DNA of 64,000 nucleotides from CAMCXE01 sp046347475 (lineage in GTDB: Bacteria; Pseudomonadota; Gammaproteobacteria; Pseudomonadales; Cellvibrionaceae): assembly GCA_046347475.1 (NCBI GenBank), contig JAXMGD010000001.1:1054001-1118000 (forward strand). The letters run 5' to 3'. Made by a program: the position numbers and the translations under genes. Of this stretch, positions 54,201-61,219 are shown one piece after another. The notes beneath the pieces were generated by a model. That model was given only the letters and a program-made list of their open reading frames with translations. It was not told where the DNA came from and searched no databases. Numbering within the stretch: position 1 is the first letter of the stretch; every line of letters starts with the position of its first letter.

Positions 54201-54418
54201 CCGCGCATGGCTTTTTCAAGGCGGTTGAGTAGCTCCCGCTCTACCGTTTCCGGCGAGGCGCCGGGGTAGGGGATGCTCACTTGCACCACTGGCGGGGCTA
54301 TATCGGGCCGCTCGTTAACGCGTAATTTAGTGATGGCCAACACCCCTATGGCCATCATGGCCAGCGTTAACACCACAGTGATAATGGGACGGCGAATGCT
54401 GAGGTCGGAGATCAACAT
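51224..54418 (-). CDS. RND multidrug efflux permease (HAE1-type)
   Basis: A 1064-residue inner-membrane proton-driven pump. It has the RND signature start (MLISDLSIRRPIITVVL with TM1), the porter-domain segment PVVQVSIPYPGASPETVE, the central helix block GLSLAIGVLIDDAIVVRENI with the paired aspartates in TM4, and the second-half repeat FMSFIGIIMLMGLVAKNAI with the TM10 lysine. Both halves carry six-helix bundles (about 335-530 and 855-1035). The adaptor gene lies 3 bases upstream; no outer-membrane channel gene is in the window, so a TolC encoded elsewhere is expected. Substrates are unknown. Confidence 0.95.
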   Translation of the reverse strand: MLISDLSIRRPIITVVLTLAMMAIGVLAITKLRVNERPDIAPPVVQVSIPYPGASPETVERELLNRLEKAMRGIPGVTDMRAWANEGNAWFRVEFEFGSDLIEASDNLRNAIASVRYKLPVEMREPVIRRVDPDAWPIMSLSLSSEHQSAVELSLFADKVIADRLRGLPGVAVVEISGDAKRELTVLLRSEKMRMHGISVVEAQNALRNQNLTAPSGKVSGELSEYSIRLAGRLTGPEDFANMVIRRKGEQVLRLSDVADVEDGVAEPDKINFFNGKPSIGINIIRTREASTVSVSKAVRHELDEMRKDLKPGTRIDIANDGGDWAQSSLNNVIEALVLGAGLTIFVVYAFLNSWRSTVITALSLPTSVLAAFIAVWLLGFSLNFMTLLGLSLAIGVLIDDAIVVRENIVRHMERGSDRITASREGTREIGLAVMATTFSIIAVFIPVAFMSGGPGQWFKPFALTVVASVMVSLVISFSLDPMLSSRWGDPVGYQHQPKKGFSLVLARFNDWFDRQADRYTGLISWALQHRKTMACIALLSFAAAIGLQARLGGTSFLPASDNGKMVVSVRLPAGVSMEYARIKTAQAVEQAQAIPEIQSIFSSVNRDESRLDLDIGKPSSRTRSAAQIATDLRGRINQLVGAEYAVQDDTSNGGEKPVRINFYGTDSRTLLAITNTYMEQLRSIKGAVDVGLSEKEPMPEMHIELQRSLASSLGVSAADAAQALRIAFAGNEVGDWVDPNGETRDVTLRLHPQDRANLDAIARLPLLPSSGQSWIPLEQIASLTMDEAPTRIMHTEGKRTVTVTANVEGSNQGEVTNAAMALAKQMDFPPGYGVELRGAGRDQQVLFTSMTIALVAGIVVMYFILVMQFSSFMAPVAVMLSLPLSLIGVVLALVSTGHTLNLMSFIGIIMLMGLVAKNAILLLDSARSREKAGVNRVEALKQAGRARLRPIIMTTFALIAGMLPVAIGMGEGGEFYQPLAVAIIGGTITSTILTLLMIPTFYDAISNAQERLIAKYQRLAPVRGSGRTFIMLSFETLFTFFGVRWVVRSLVKLIQKPRTSAQC

Positions 54419-54421
54419 GGT

Positions 54422-55525
54422 TTAGAGGGCCTGTGCATTCATAGGCGTAGGCGCCAGGATAAATTTCGCGCCGTCTTTTAACAGGCCGCGGGGCTGGCGC
54501 AATACCTTGTCCCCCGCCTTAAGGCCCGCTTGCACCAGAAGGTCGCCGGTATAAGGGTCGCGGCCAGTGCTGGTGATTTCGGTTTTTTTCAGACTATCGC
54601 CAACCAGCTGCCACACAAAAAGATGATCGCCCTGTTGCACCTGGGCGCTATTGGGCACAGTGATACCGGGCAGGGCGCCTGTTTCAATATGCCCTTCGGC
54701 AAACAATCCGGCGGAGAGCCCTTTGGTGTCCGCGAGTTTCACCTCCACGGCAATTTGCCGGGTGGCGGTATCGGCCACAGGGTTAACCCGCAACACTTCA
54801 CCGGCAAACGCTTGGCTGCGGTCGCCGTTGGTAAAAAAGCGCACCTTTTGCCCTGCATGCACTCGGCTCATGTGGCTGGCGCTCACCTGGCCCACAAAGG
54901 CTAGGCTGTTGGGATCAAGCACCTGCAGCAGCGCTTTGCCCACCTGAGCGGTATCCCCGGAGGACACCTGGCGCTGGGCCACTATGCCGTTAAAGGGCGC
55001 CAGTACGCGGGTGCGCGCCAGCTGCTGTTGCGCCTGCGCGCTGCGGGCTTTGGCGGCGGCCAATTCACTTTGGGCGGCATCAAGTTTGAGTTGGGCATCC
55101 TCTTTGACCTGGGAGGAAATCGCGCCGGTTTTGAATAGAGCCTCTAAGCGCTGCACTTGGCGTTGGGCCTGTTGCACACTCAACTGAGCCGTGCGCTCCG
55201 CCTCCAGGGCAGAGCGTTGGGCCTCCAAAAAAGCCGTGTCGTCTAATTTCAATAACAGATCCCCCTGCTGCACCAGGTCGCCATTGTCCTTCAGCACCTG
55301 CACCACCACAGCGGCTAGTTCCGAGCGTAAATCCGCCTGCTTTTTGGCTTGCAGGCTGCCGCTAATTACCGGCCCATCTGCCAGCACCCCTTGAGTTACG
55401 TCCACTATGTCTTCTTTCACAAGCTGCAGCGGCGCAGTGGGTTCGGCGGCGGTAGTATCGGCAGCCGGTTTACAGCCAGTTGCAAGCGCAACCAGAAGCA
55501 CAAGGAGCATTGGGCGAAGGGTCAT
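54422..55525 (-). CDS. RND efflux periplasmic adaptor (membrane fusion lipoprotein)
   Basis: From ATG 55525 (AAGG upstream) it has 367 residues with a lipoprotein signal ending ALATGC. An alpha-hairpin of about 80 residues (QRSALEAERTAQLSVQQAQR ... AAKARSAQAQQQLARTRVL) is flanked by lipoyl half-motifs and beta-barrel segments (VLAPFNGIVAQRQVSSGDTA, GITVPNSAQVQQGDHLFVW). This is the AcrA/MexA architecture. It is transcribed with the RND permease three bases downstream. The longer frame to 55579 would place a hydrophilic extension before the signal peptide and is rejected. Confidence 0.94.
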   Translation of the reverse strand: MTLRPMLLVLLVALATGCKPAADTTAAEPTAPLQLVKEDIVDVTQGVLADGPVISGSLQAKKQADLRSELAAVVVQVLKDNGDLVQQGDLLLKLDDTAFLEAQRSALEAERTAQLSVQQAQRQVQRLEALFKTGAISSQVKEDAQLKLDAAQSELAAAKARSAQAQQQLARTRVLAPFNGIVAQRQVSSGDTAQVGKALLQVLDPNSLAFVGQVSASHMSRVHAGQKVRFFTNGDRSQAFAGEVLRVNPVADTATRQIAVEVKLADTKGLSAGLFAEGHIETGALPGITVPNSAQVQQGDHLFVWQLVGDSLKKTEITSTGRDPYTGDLLVQAGLKAGDKVLRQPRGLLKDGAKFILAPTPMNAQAL

Positions 55526-55720
55526 AAGAGCCTTAAATAAAGTTAAGAAGACGTGCAGGTGGTTAAGGGAATGGCGCATCAGGAGCAGGCTGACACTGCT
55601 CTAGGGCTAAAGTTCTTCCGCCCGCATAAGAGTAAAGCACAGGCCCAGCGGTTAACGCGCGCGCGGACGGGCGAAGTTTTAGGTGTAATTACACGGGCAG
55701 GTTTTTGGGCGTTTTGAGCC

Positions 55721-55854
55721 TTACTACCCAACCAACAATAAAAAATACATAGCATTTCAGACACGCCGTAAATACTTCCTAAGTAGGCTCGTCAAAAAGG
55801 TCCCTCTTTTTGACGGTCTGAAACACTCTGTATTCTTTATTTACGCCCAGCTAG
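55721..55854 (+). repeat. Double-palindrome element R1, copy E (plus), more diverged
   Basis: From TTACTACCCAACC to CGCCCAGCTAG, with CATTTCAGACACGCCGTAAA, AAGTAGGCTCGTCAAAAAGG and CTCTTTTTGACGGTCTGAAA intact. The outer arms have decayed (AATACATAGCATTTC / GAAACACTCTGTATTC). Orientation is as in copies A, C and G. Confidence 0.88.
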
Positions 55855-56465
55855 TTGATAGTTCGATCCCTGCTGCATAGAGGCCGTTTTAATCTGTATA
55901 AATAGGCTGTGTGACAATCTTATTAAGTTAAACAGATCGCCTTGTGCTGCAATTGCAGAGAAAAACATATATTAAAAGCGAATTGGCGGCGGCAGCGCTT
56001 TGTTTGAGCATGGCTTGGAATGGAATGGCATGTGGCCGCGCAGATGCCTAAATAAACCCTGTAAAATCGACGATTGCTAAAATGCCCATTCGTGGTGAGC
56101 CTATAAAGGCACCTTCGACACCTTCAGGCTGAACGGCGCTACTTCTGCAATTATTGTTGATGAGCGCTAAAACCAATTTGCCGAGGAAATAAGCTTTAAT
56201 AAACCTGAGCAATAGCCGTTTAATTCATGATTTTTTAGCTGGCTCACCCAGCAATCGTAGCGCTCAAAATATAGGGCGCCTCCGGATATTCAATTTTCGC
56301 GATTATCGCGAGGCATTTTCGCGCGGAAGGAGGGAGTTTATGCGGTATAAATGACCGACTGAGCACGAAAATAACGAAGCGAGGGCGCGAAAAGTGAATT
56401 TCCGGAGGCGCCCTATAGGGCAGAGGCTATGGCTACCGCAGCGCTAGCCATAGCTTATAAACACA
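55855..56465. other. Non-coding region between the efflux genes and nif11
   Basis: Apart from the palindromic element at 56271-56416, I recognise nothing in this stretch. Confidence 0.45.
56271..56416. repeat. 146-bp palindromic element
   Basis: ATAGGGCGCCTCCGGA (56271-56286) is exactly inverted at 56401-56416 as TCCGGAGGCGCCCTAT. The arms continue with ATTCAATTTTCGCG against CGCGAAAAGTGAATT. The interior is GC-rich with CGCGATTATCGCG. It looks like a non-autonomous mobile element (MITE) or a large hairpin downstream of nif11. No coding capacity. Confidence 0.75.
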
Positions 56466-56681
56466 TTAAACGCGCAACAAAGCGTTGGCTAATTTTAATG
56501 ACAGTTGCTCTTCAGTAAATTGGGGTTCGTTGGGTGGGTAGAACAGCTCTTCTTGAATGTTAAAGCCGCTGTCTTTGGCTAAGGCCAATAATTCGCGCAA
56601 TTTTTCGCAGGATTTTAATTTGGCGCCCAGTTCAGAATCTTCTTTGGCTTTGGCTGAAAAGGCTTTTATTTCTTTAATTGA
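56466..56681 (-). CDS. Nif11-domain protein
   Basis: A 71-residue protein from ATG 56681 (GGAG upstream). It matches the Nif11 family: MSIKEIKAFSAKAKEDSELG, KLKSCEKLRELLALAKDSGF and IQEEL. Nif11 proteins occur in nitrogen-fixing Azotobacter and cyanobacteria with unknown function, and their relatives serve as leader peptides of natural products. This one lacks a double-glycine cleavage site and a Cys/Ser/Thr-rich core, ending YPPNEPQFTEEQLSLKLANA, so it looks like a true Nif11 and not a precursor peptide. A sigma-54 promoter at 56758-56772 supports nif co-regulation and rules out the longer frame start at 56777. Confidence 0.87.
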   Translation of the reverse strand, partial: SIKEIKAFSAKAKEDSELGAKLKSCEKLRELLALAKDSGFNIQEELFYPPNEPQFTEEQLSLKLANALLRV

Positions 56682-56757
56682 CATAGCGGATGCTCCAATA
56701 CAATAGGTACTCTTTCGCGCCTGCTGCACTAGCGGTTGCAGGCTCGCAGGCACATCA

Positions 56758-56772
56758 GCAAATACTAGGCCA
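56758..56772 (-). promoter_or_regulatory. Sigma-54 promoter of nif11
   Basis: On the minus strand TGGCCTAGTATTTGC has GG and GC 10 bases apart, followed by T, an excellent -24/-12 match. Transcription would start near 56746, giving a 65-base leader. No exact TGT-N10-ACA site was found upstream. Confidence 0.78.
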
Positions 56773-57103
56773 CGCATTGGAATAATTTTTTCTTAAAAAA
56801 TCTGTTTTTCGTCGCCAGGCGACAGGCTATATTCGGCTGATTTACTGTGTCCTCTGCGCGGTAAAACAGCTAAAAATAGGCGGCGATTCTTGTGTGGGCG
56901 CCAACGGCAGGCGCTAATGTTCTGTTGATCCAGGGCCGCCCACCATTTGGTTAGGCACGAAACCAACGTGCGTTAATGGCCGTGTTTAATTTGTGCACTA
57001 CATTGTTGGGTGTGAACTCCTACAAAAGCGACAATTATCCTGAGGTGATTTATAAACTGTTGGATGGTGGGCCTGTGCCCATTCAATCTTGGTGTCGCTG
57101 TTA

Positions 57104-57235
57104 CAAGCTATACGTAAGCAATGAATACACATTATTTCAGACCGTCAAAAAGAGGGATCTTTTTGACGAGTCTACAAGGATGTATTCAGGGGCGTGTCTG
57201 AAATGATGTTTATTCAGTGCTGGTGCCTAGGTAGT
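57104..57235 (-). repeat. Double-palindrome element R1, copy F (minus)
   Basis: From CAAGCTATACGTAAGC to GTGCCTAGGTAGT, in the same orientation as copies B and D. Its CTATACG end faces nif11. A short deletion shortens the spacer (GAGTCTACAAGGATG). Confidence 0.92.
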
Positions 57236-57321
57236 CGCCATGATCCTTTATAAATATGGCTGCGGCAGCCTTGCCCACTAATTCACCTCGCAGTAAACAA
57301 CACTCGTGCTACCGCATTAAT

Positions 57322-58944
57322 TTACCTGGTCTGGGCTGTTCTCTGGCTGTAGGGCGGCAGGCTGATAATTCGGTTATCCACTATGGGGCCGCCTAGGGTG
57401 AAGTGATACAGGCTTTGGAGATTTTCCCCTGTAATACCGAGCATCTCATGCACACCGTCATCAAAAAAGCAGCCTATACCCGTACCGCGCAGGCCTAGGG
57501 CTTCTGCGTCTATATAAAGGGATTGGCCGATCAACCCTGCCTCTTGGTAGAGCTGGTTGTAGCGCCAGGGGCTGGCCTGTAGGGAATCGGCAAACTCAGC
57601 CAGCATGGCCACTGCAAAAGCACCGTCGCTGGCGATGGCCTGCTGGCAGGCGAGGCGGGCGGCCATACGTTCGGCCTTGCCGAGGATCAACTGGTAGAAG
57701 AGTAAATGTGGCGGAGCACTGGCAACCGCTTGCCAGCTAAAGTCCCCCGTGATGTGCGCCTGCATGAGGCCAAGGCCTGCTGGGCTGCGGGCGAGGGCGT
57801 AGAGACCGGGGGCCAGGCCCGTCACCCGGTGTACAAACAGCACCAGGTGGATCGCGGCGGGCCCGACCATGCAATCCCAGGGCGGCTGGCCGGGCCTTGG
57901 CAGCAGGTGATCCAGCAGAGTGAAAAAATCCTCCAAGGCAATTGGTGTGCTGCGGTCAAAGGCCTGTGCGGAGCGGCGCTGGCGCAGAATCCGCGCGGCC
58001 GGTTCCGCGCAGGCTAAGGGGCGCGGCGGCGGCCACGATGGGGCGGGCACAGGTGCCATTGCTGTAGGGGGTTTATGGCAGGCGGCGGCCACCTGGTCGA
58101 TGATCGGCCAGCGGTAAAAGTGGCGAGGGTCCAACACATTGGCGGTGCCGCTCCAGGCCCCGGCGGCGGCTCGTGCCAGCCACTGTTCAATACTCAGGCC
58201 CTGAGTTGGCTGGGCAGGCATTAGCTGAATAAGCCCGTCGGCCTGCTCAGCCTCGGCGGCCCCAAAGTCCTCCAGCCGCAGGGTGCCAAGCAGGCTGGCC
58301 AGTTGGTGGCTGCCCGGTTCCGTCAATAGGCGTGCAGGCCAGCCCAGCAGTTGGGCAGCGTAACTGACAGCCGCAAAGGCATGGCCCAGATCCAGTTGGC
58401 AGTAGCGATAGGCGCGCTCACCGTATTTCCAGGCCTCCCGCCAGTGGATGGAGCTAAAGCCTATGCACAGTTGGGGCGTTTGAGTTGCGACGGTGGGAAA
58501 TCGGCAGCGCAATTCCAGGCTGTGCTGTTCAACATTGTAGTGGTAGAGCCCATCCGCCAAGCCCGACACCTGGCAGGCCAACACATACGCTTCGGTGGGG
58601 TGCAGGTTGCCGCTGGAGGGGTTACAGCGCAGCGCCCAACGGGCGTTGCCGTATTGCTTCCAGGTGGCAAGGCCCAGGGATAACTCCAAGACACAGGCAA
58701 GCCCTTCAAGGCTGGGCGCGGCGGGCTCGCCCGCCGGTTCATAGAGGGCTTGGAACGGGCCTTTGAGGGAATCGGCCAGCAGGGGCAGAGGCCATTGTTC
58801 ACAGCCTGCAAACTGGCGGAAGGGATTGGGCTGCGCATCCCAATCTAAACTGCCGGGGCCTTTGGCATAGGCATGGGGGAAGTGTTTGGTGGCCTGGTGG
58901 TAGTGGCGCACCTGCTGCAGAGCATCCTCACGCTCAGGCGGCAC
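57322..58944 (-). CDS. SagB-type two-domain nitroreductase/dehydrogenase
   Basis: A 540-residue flavin-oxidoreductase-like protein made of two nitroreductase-fold halves. The N-terminal half (about 60-260) contains NPSSGNLHPTEAYVL. The C-terminal half (about 310-520) contains ILRQRRSAQAFDRSTPI (FMN phosphate-binding arginines) and EALGLRGTGIGCFFDDGVHE. This is the SagB/ThcOx-like architecture; such enzymes oxidise azolines in RiPP pathways, but no YcaO cyclodehydratase or precursor is nearby. GTG start two bases after the stop of the NifZ-like gene (coupled). Context points to a nitrogen-fixation accessory role with unknown substrate. Confidence 0.85.
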   Translation of the reverse strand: MPPEREDALQQVRHYHQATKHFPHAYAKGPGSLDWDAQPNPFRQFAGCEQWPLPLLADSLKGPFQALYEPAGEPAAPSLEGLACVLELSLGLATWKQYGNARWALRCNPSSGNLHPTEAYVLACQVSGLADGLYHYNVEQHSLELRCRFPTVATQTPQLCIGFSSIHWREAWKYGERAYRYCQLDLGHAFAAVSYAAQLLGWPARLLTEPGSHQLASLLGTLRLEDFGAAEAEQADGLIQLMPAQPTQGLSIEQWLARAAAGAWSGTANVLDPRHFYRWPIIDQVAAACHKPPTAMAPVPAPSWPPPRPLACAEPAARILRQRRSAQAFDRSTPIALEDFFTLLDHLLPRPGQPPWDCMVGPAAIHLVLFVHRVTGLAPGLYALARSPAGLGLMQAHITGDFSWQAVASAPPHLLFYQLILGKAERMAARLACQQAIASDGAFAVAMLAEFADSLQASPWRYNQLYQEAGLIGQSLYIDAEALGLRGTGIGCFFDDGVHEMLGITGENLQSLYHFTLGGPIVDNRIISLPPYSQRTAQTR

Positions 58945-58946
58945 CC

Positions 58947-59210
58947 TCAGGCCCCCAACACAGGGGCTGCGCTAATTTCTTCAGCCAAACAGGTGACCGG
59001 TGGGCCCAGCTCACCCTGAGCATCTTCAAAAGTCACCAAAAATAATTCCACGTTTGGGTTTTCTTCAAAGTGGCCAATATTCAGCAACATACCCTTAGCG
59101 CCAGCGGTAGCGAATAGGGCATCGCCATCGGCATCCGGCACTGAGCCATCGTTGCGAATATCAATACGGGCGTAAACAACATCACCATTGTGTAAATGGG
59201 CAAGGCTCAT
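58947..59210 (-). CDS. NifZ-like small protein
   Basis: 87 residues from ATG 59210 (96 if ATG 59237 is used; a possible sigma-54 site at 59250-59263 would make the longer form leaderless, so the shorter is preferred). It matches the NifZ-type SH3-like pattern: NGDVVYARIDIRNDGSVPDADGD, AKGMLLNIGHFEENPNVELF, VTCLAEEIS. NifZ assists P-cluster maturation of NifDK with NifH. The similarity is partial, and acidic insertions set it apart from classic NifZ. Coupled to the SagB-like gene. Confidence 0.7.
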   Translation of the reverse strand: MSLAHLHNGDVVYARIDIRNDGSVPDADGDALFATAGAKGMLLNIGHFEENPNVELFLVTFEDAQGELGPPVTCLAEEISAAPVLGA

Positions 59211-59249
59211 AGGGGCACCAAGATGGAGTGGGAACATAACCGGGCAATT

Positions 59250-59263
59250 GCATAGGTAGAACC
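59250..59263 (-). promoter_or_regulatory. Weak sigma-54-like site before the NifZ-like gene
   Basis: On the minus strand GGTTCTACCTATGC keeps GG-N10-GC but deviates from the rest of the consensus. It is plausible only because of context. Confidence 0.35.
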
Positions 59264-59320
59264 TTTTTTATAGGTCATTCAAAGAGATTCTGATTAATAC
59301 AAATACCCATTTAATTTAGA

Positions 59321-59443
59321 ATGCTTTGATTAATTCCGGGTTTTGCCTTTTTTCAAAAGCGCCCGAGTACCTCCCTGTAGCGCAGGCAAGGGCTCCATAC
59401 TCGCGACGGTTTTGAAAAAAATCCGGAATTAATCACAGGCTTT
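59321..59443 (+). repeat. MITE-like element R3, copy 1
   Basis: TTGATTAATTCCGGG and CCGGAATTAATCA terminal inverted repeats enclose a core with TTTTCAAAAGCGCCCGAGTA and CGACGGTTTTGAAAA. No ORF. Confidence 0.82.
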
Positions 59444-59559
59444 TTTAGGCAATAGCAAAGCCTTTGCCAAGTTGCAGAGTGTTCCGTTTAGCCCTGTGGT
59501 AGAGCCTACACCCTATATAAGCTTTATGCGCTATTGCTCGGGTGTTTGCTGAAATTTTT

Positions 59560-59690
59560 AAGGGTGCTCTGATTAATTGCAAAATTTACGTTTTTTCAAA
59601 AGCACCCGAGTAATTCCCGCTAGCTCCGGCACGGGCTCCATGCCCGAGCCAGTATTAAAACAGTCAAAACCTGGAATTAATCAGAGGCGC
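59560..59690 (+). repeat. MITE-like element R3, copy 2
   Basis: Ends AGGGTGCTCTGATTAATT and GGAATTAATCAGAGGCGCCT; same core order as copy 1 (CAAAAGCACCCGAGTAA, GGGCTCCATGCCCGAG). Copies differ by several substitutions. Confidence 0.8.
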
Positions 59691-59730
59691 CTAAATGTAT
59701 TGAGTGTGGCCGCAATCCTGGGATGTTTTT

Positions 59731-59890
59731 TATTAACCCGCCTACAAACTAGCTCGTCCTGATCTATTTTTTTTCTCGCCACTAAAATCTGTACAGATGC
59801 GTAGACTTGCCTATTTTAGTAGGAGTTGCGACGGCTTCACTCGTAGCTGTGGCTTTTGTGCCGCACTTATTGTCGCCGCCGGGTTAATAA
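59731..59890. repeat. R2 composite repeat, diverged full-length copy
   Basis: Begins TATTAACCCGCCTAC, carries a decayed TAGCTCGTCCTGATCTA hairpin, a CACTAAAAT...ATTTTAGTAGG pair and ends GCCGCCGGGTTAATAA, in the same order as 39417-39588. Confidence 0.7.
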
Positions 59891-60151
59891 CACTAATAGA
59901 TTGGTGAGTGGCGAGATTGTGTTTGTCTTAATCCAGACAAATTAAGCGCTGCCTGAGTGTTTTGTTTGTACCGAGTGTGTTGTTTGCGACAAAGCCCACA
60001 GCGGCAAGGCTTAGCTAAACCCGAATGCAAGTAGGGGCGCAGTTCGGCTTTTATAGTTTTTTATCTTCTCTAGCGTGCCAAAATCGCTTGGGCGCATTTC
60101 TTATCTCCTCAGCTGGCATAAGTTTCGCAAAATTGCACTTAAACCATTCAC

Positions 60152-60283
60152 TTACTACCTAGGCACCAGCAATGAATACACATCATTTCAGACACGCCGT
60201 GAATACATCCCTGTAGGCTCGTCAAAAAGGTCCCTCTTTTTGACGGTCTGAAATGATGTGTATTCGTTGCTTCCGTACAGCAA
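60152..60283 (+). repeat. Double-palindrome element R1, copy G (plus)
   Basis: From TTACTACCTAGGCACC to TTCCGTACAGC, nearly identical to copies A and C. The CGTACAGC end faces nifF. Confidence 0.93.
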
Positions 60284-60331
60284 GTATCTTTGGCTTTCGT
60301 TTTGGTGTCTTAGTTTGCAGATATTGAGGAG

Positions 60332-60450
60332 TTTCTAATTAATTCCGGGTTTTGCCTTTTTTAAAACCGTCGCGGGCATGGAGCCCTTGCTTGCACTACG
60401 GGGAGCTACTCGGGCACTTTTGAAAAAGCTGGAACTAATCAGAGCACCCT
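60332..60450 (-). repeat. MITE-like element R3, copy 3 (inverted)
   Basis: The core is the reverse complement of copies 1-2 (AAAACCGTCGCGGGCATGGA, CTACTCGGGCACTTTTGAAA). Ends AATTAATTCCGGG and CTAATCAGAGCACCCT. It sits about 30 bases before nifF, so it lies within or close to the nifF promoter region. Confidence 0.82.
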
Positions 60451-60481
60451 TGGCTTATTTATTTTTCACGAGGATTCACTT

Positions 60482-61024
60482 ATGGCACAGATCGGGGTAT
60501 TTTTTGGCACTAACACAGGCAAAACCCGCAAAGTCGCAAAAATGATTAGCGGTAAATTCGGCGACGACATTATGTCTAAGCCCATTAACGTCAACCGCAG
60601 CAACCTAGAGGAATTTTTAAGTTACGACTTTTTAATTTTAGGCACGCCCACCCTGGGGGAAGGCCTGCTGCCGGGTATGTCGGCCGATTGTGACGGTGAA
60701 AGCTGGGAAGAATTTTTACCCAAATTAGAAAGTGCCGATTTCTCCGGTAAAACCGTAGCAATTTATGGCCTGGGTGACCAAGTGGGTTACGCCCACGAAT
60801 TTGTGGATGCCATGGCAGAGTTGCATGAGTTTATGGTGGATAAGGGCGCAAAAGTAGTTGGCGCCTGGCCTACCGATGGCTATGAATTTGATCACTCAGA
60901 GGCGGTAGTGGATGGCAAATTTGTCGGCCTTGCTCTGGATTTGGATAACCAATCAGGCCTCACCGAGCAGCGTGTGGATGCCTGGCTAAAATTAATTGCT
61001 GCGGATTTTAAATTGCCGCTGTAA
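60482..61024 (+). CDS. nifF: Nitrogenase flavodoxin NifF
   Basis: A 180-residue long-chain flavodoxin carrying low-potential electrons to NifH. The FMN phosphate loop is GTNTGKTRK (residues 9-17). The FMN-ring loops are TPTLGEGLLPG (near 56-66) and GLGDQVGYAHEF (near 97-108). The long-chain insert with DGYEFDHSEAVVDGKFVGLA follows. Similarity to A. vinelandii NifF is visible along the whole length. CGAGGA precedes the ATG. No perfect -24/-12 site was found upstream; TTGGTGTCTTAGTTTGC near 60303 has 11 rather than 10 spacer bases. Confidence 0.97.
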   Translation: MAQIGVFFGTNTGKTRKVAKMISGKFGDDIMSKPINVNRSNLEEFLSYDFLILGTPTLGEGLLPGMSADCDGESWEEFLPKLESADFSGKTVAIYGLGDQVGYAHEFVDAMAELHEFMVDKGAKVVGAWPTDGYEFDHSEAVVDGKFVGLALDLDNQSGLTEQRVDAWLKLIAADFKLPL

Positions 61025-61079
61025 TGCCAATAAAATATTTAAGGATTCAATGAAAATAGTGTCGGCTAGGCGCTGGCTG

Positions 61080-61174
61080 GATTTGGCAAATAAACGGAGT
61101 TTACGCGTAGTAAACAAGGAATTTTTCATCAAATTTAATGCCGCCAGACTTGGTCATGTAGTATTTCAATAAGC
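61080..61174. repeat. Palindromic repeat R4 downstream of nifF
   Basis: GATTTGGCAAATAAACGGAG ... AATTTTTCATCAAATTTAATG then CCGCCAGACTTGG and GTAGTATTTCAATAAGC. Close copy of 44478-44571. Confidence 0.78.
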
Positions 61175-61175
61175 T

Positions 61176-61213
61176 GTTATTAACCCGGCGGCTGCTAGTG
61201 CCGGGTTAATAAC
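61176..61213. repeat. R2-type short hairpin repeat
   Basis: GTTATTAACCCGGC and GCCGGGTTAATAAC are perfect 14-base arms. It lies between the convergent nifF and membrane-protein genes. Confidence 0.8.
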
Positions 61214-61219
61214 AGTAGC

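Noticed and set aside
56976..57206. Small plus-strand ORF overlapping R1 copy F
   Set aside because: The C-terminal half is translated repeat sequence (same residues as at 31807-32004).
56466..58944. Complete RiPP (azole peptide) biosynthetic cluster
   Set aside because: Although Nif11 and SagB-like proteins are present, there is no YcaO cyclodehydratase, no core peptide after the Nif11 domain and no transporter/protease.
60296..60318. Sigma-54 promoter for nifF (TTGGTGTCTTAGTTTGC)
   Set aside because: The GG to GC spacing is 11, not 10; kept only as a note because spacing is normally strict.
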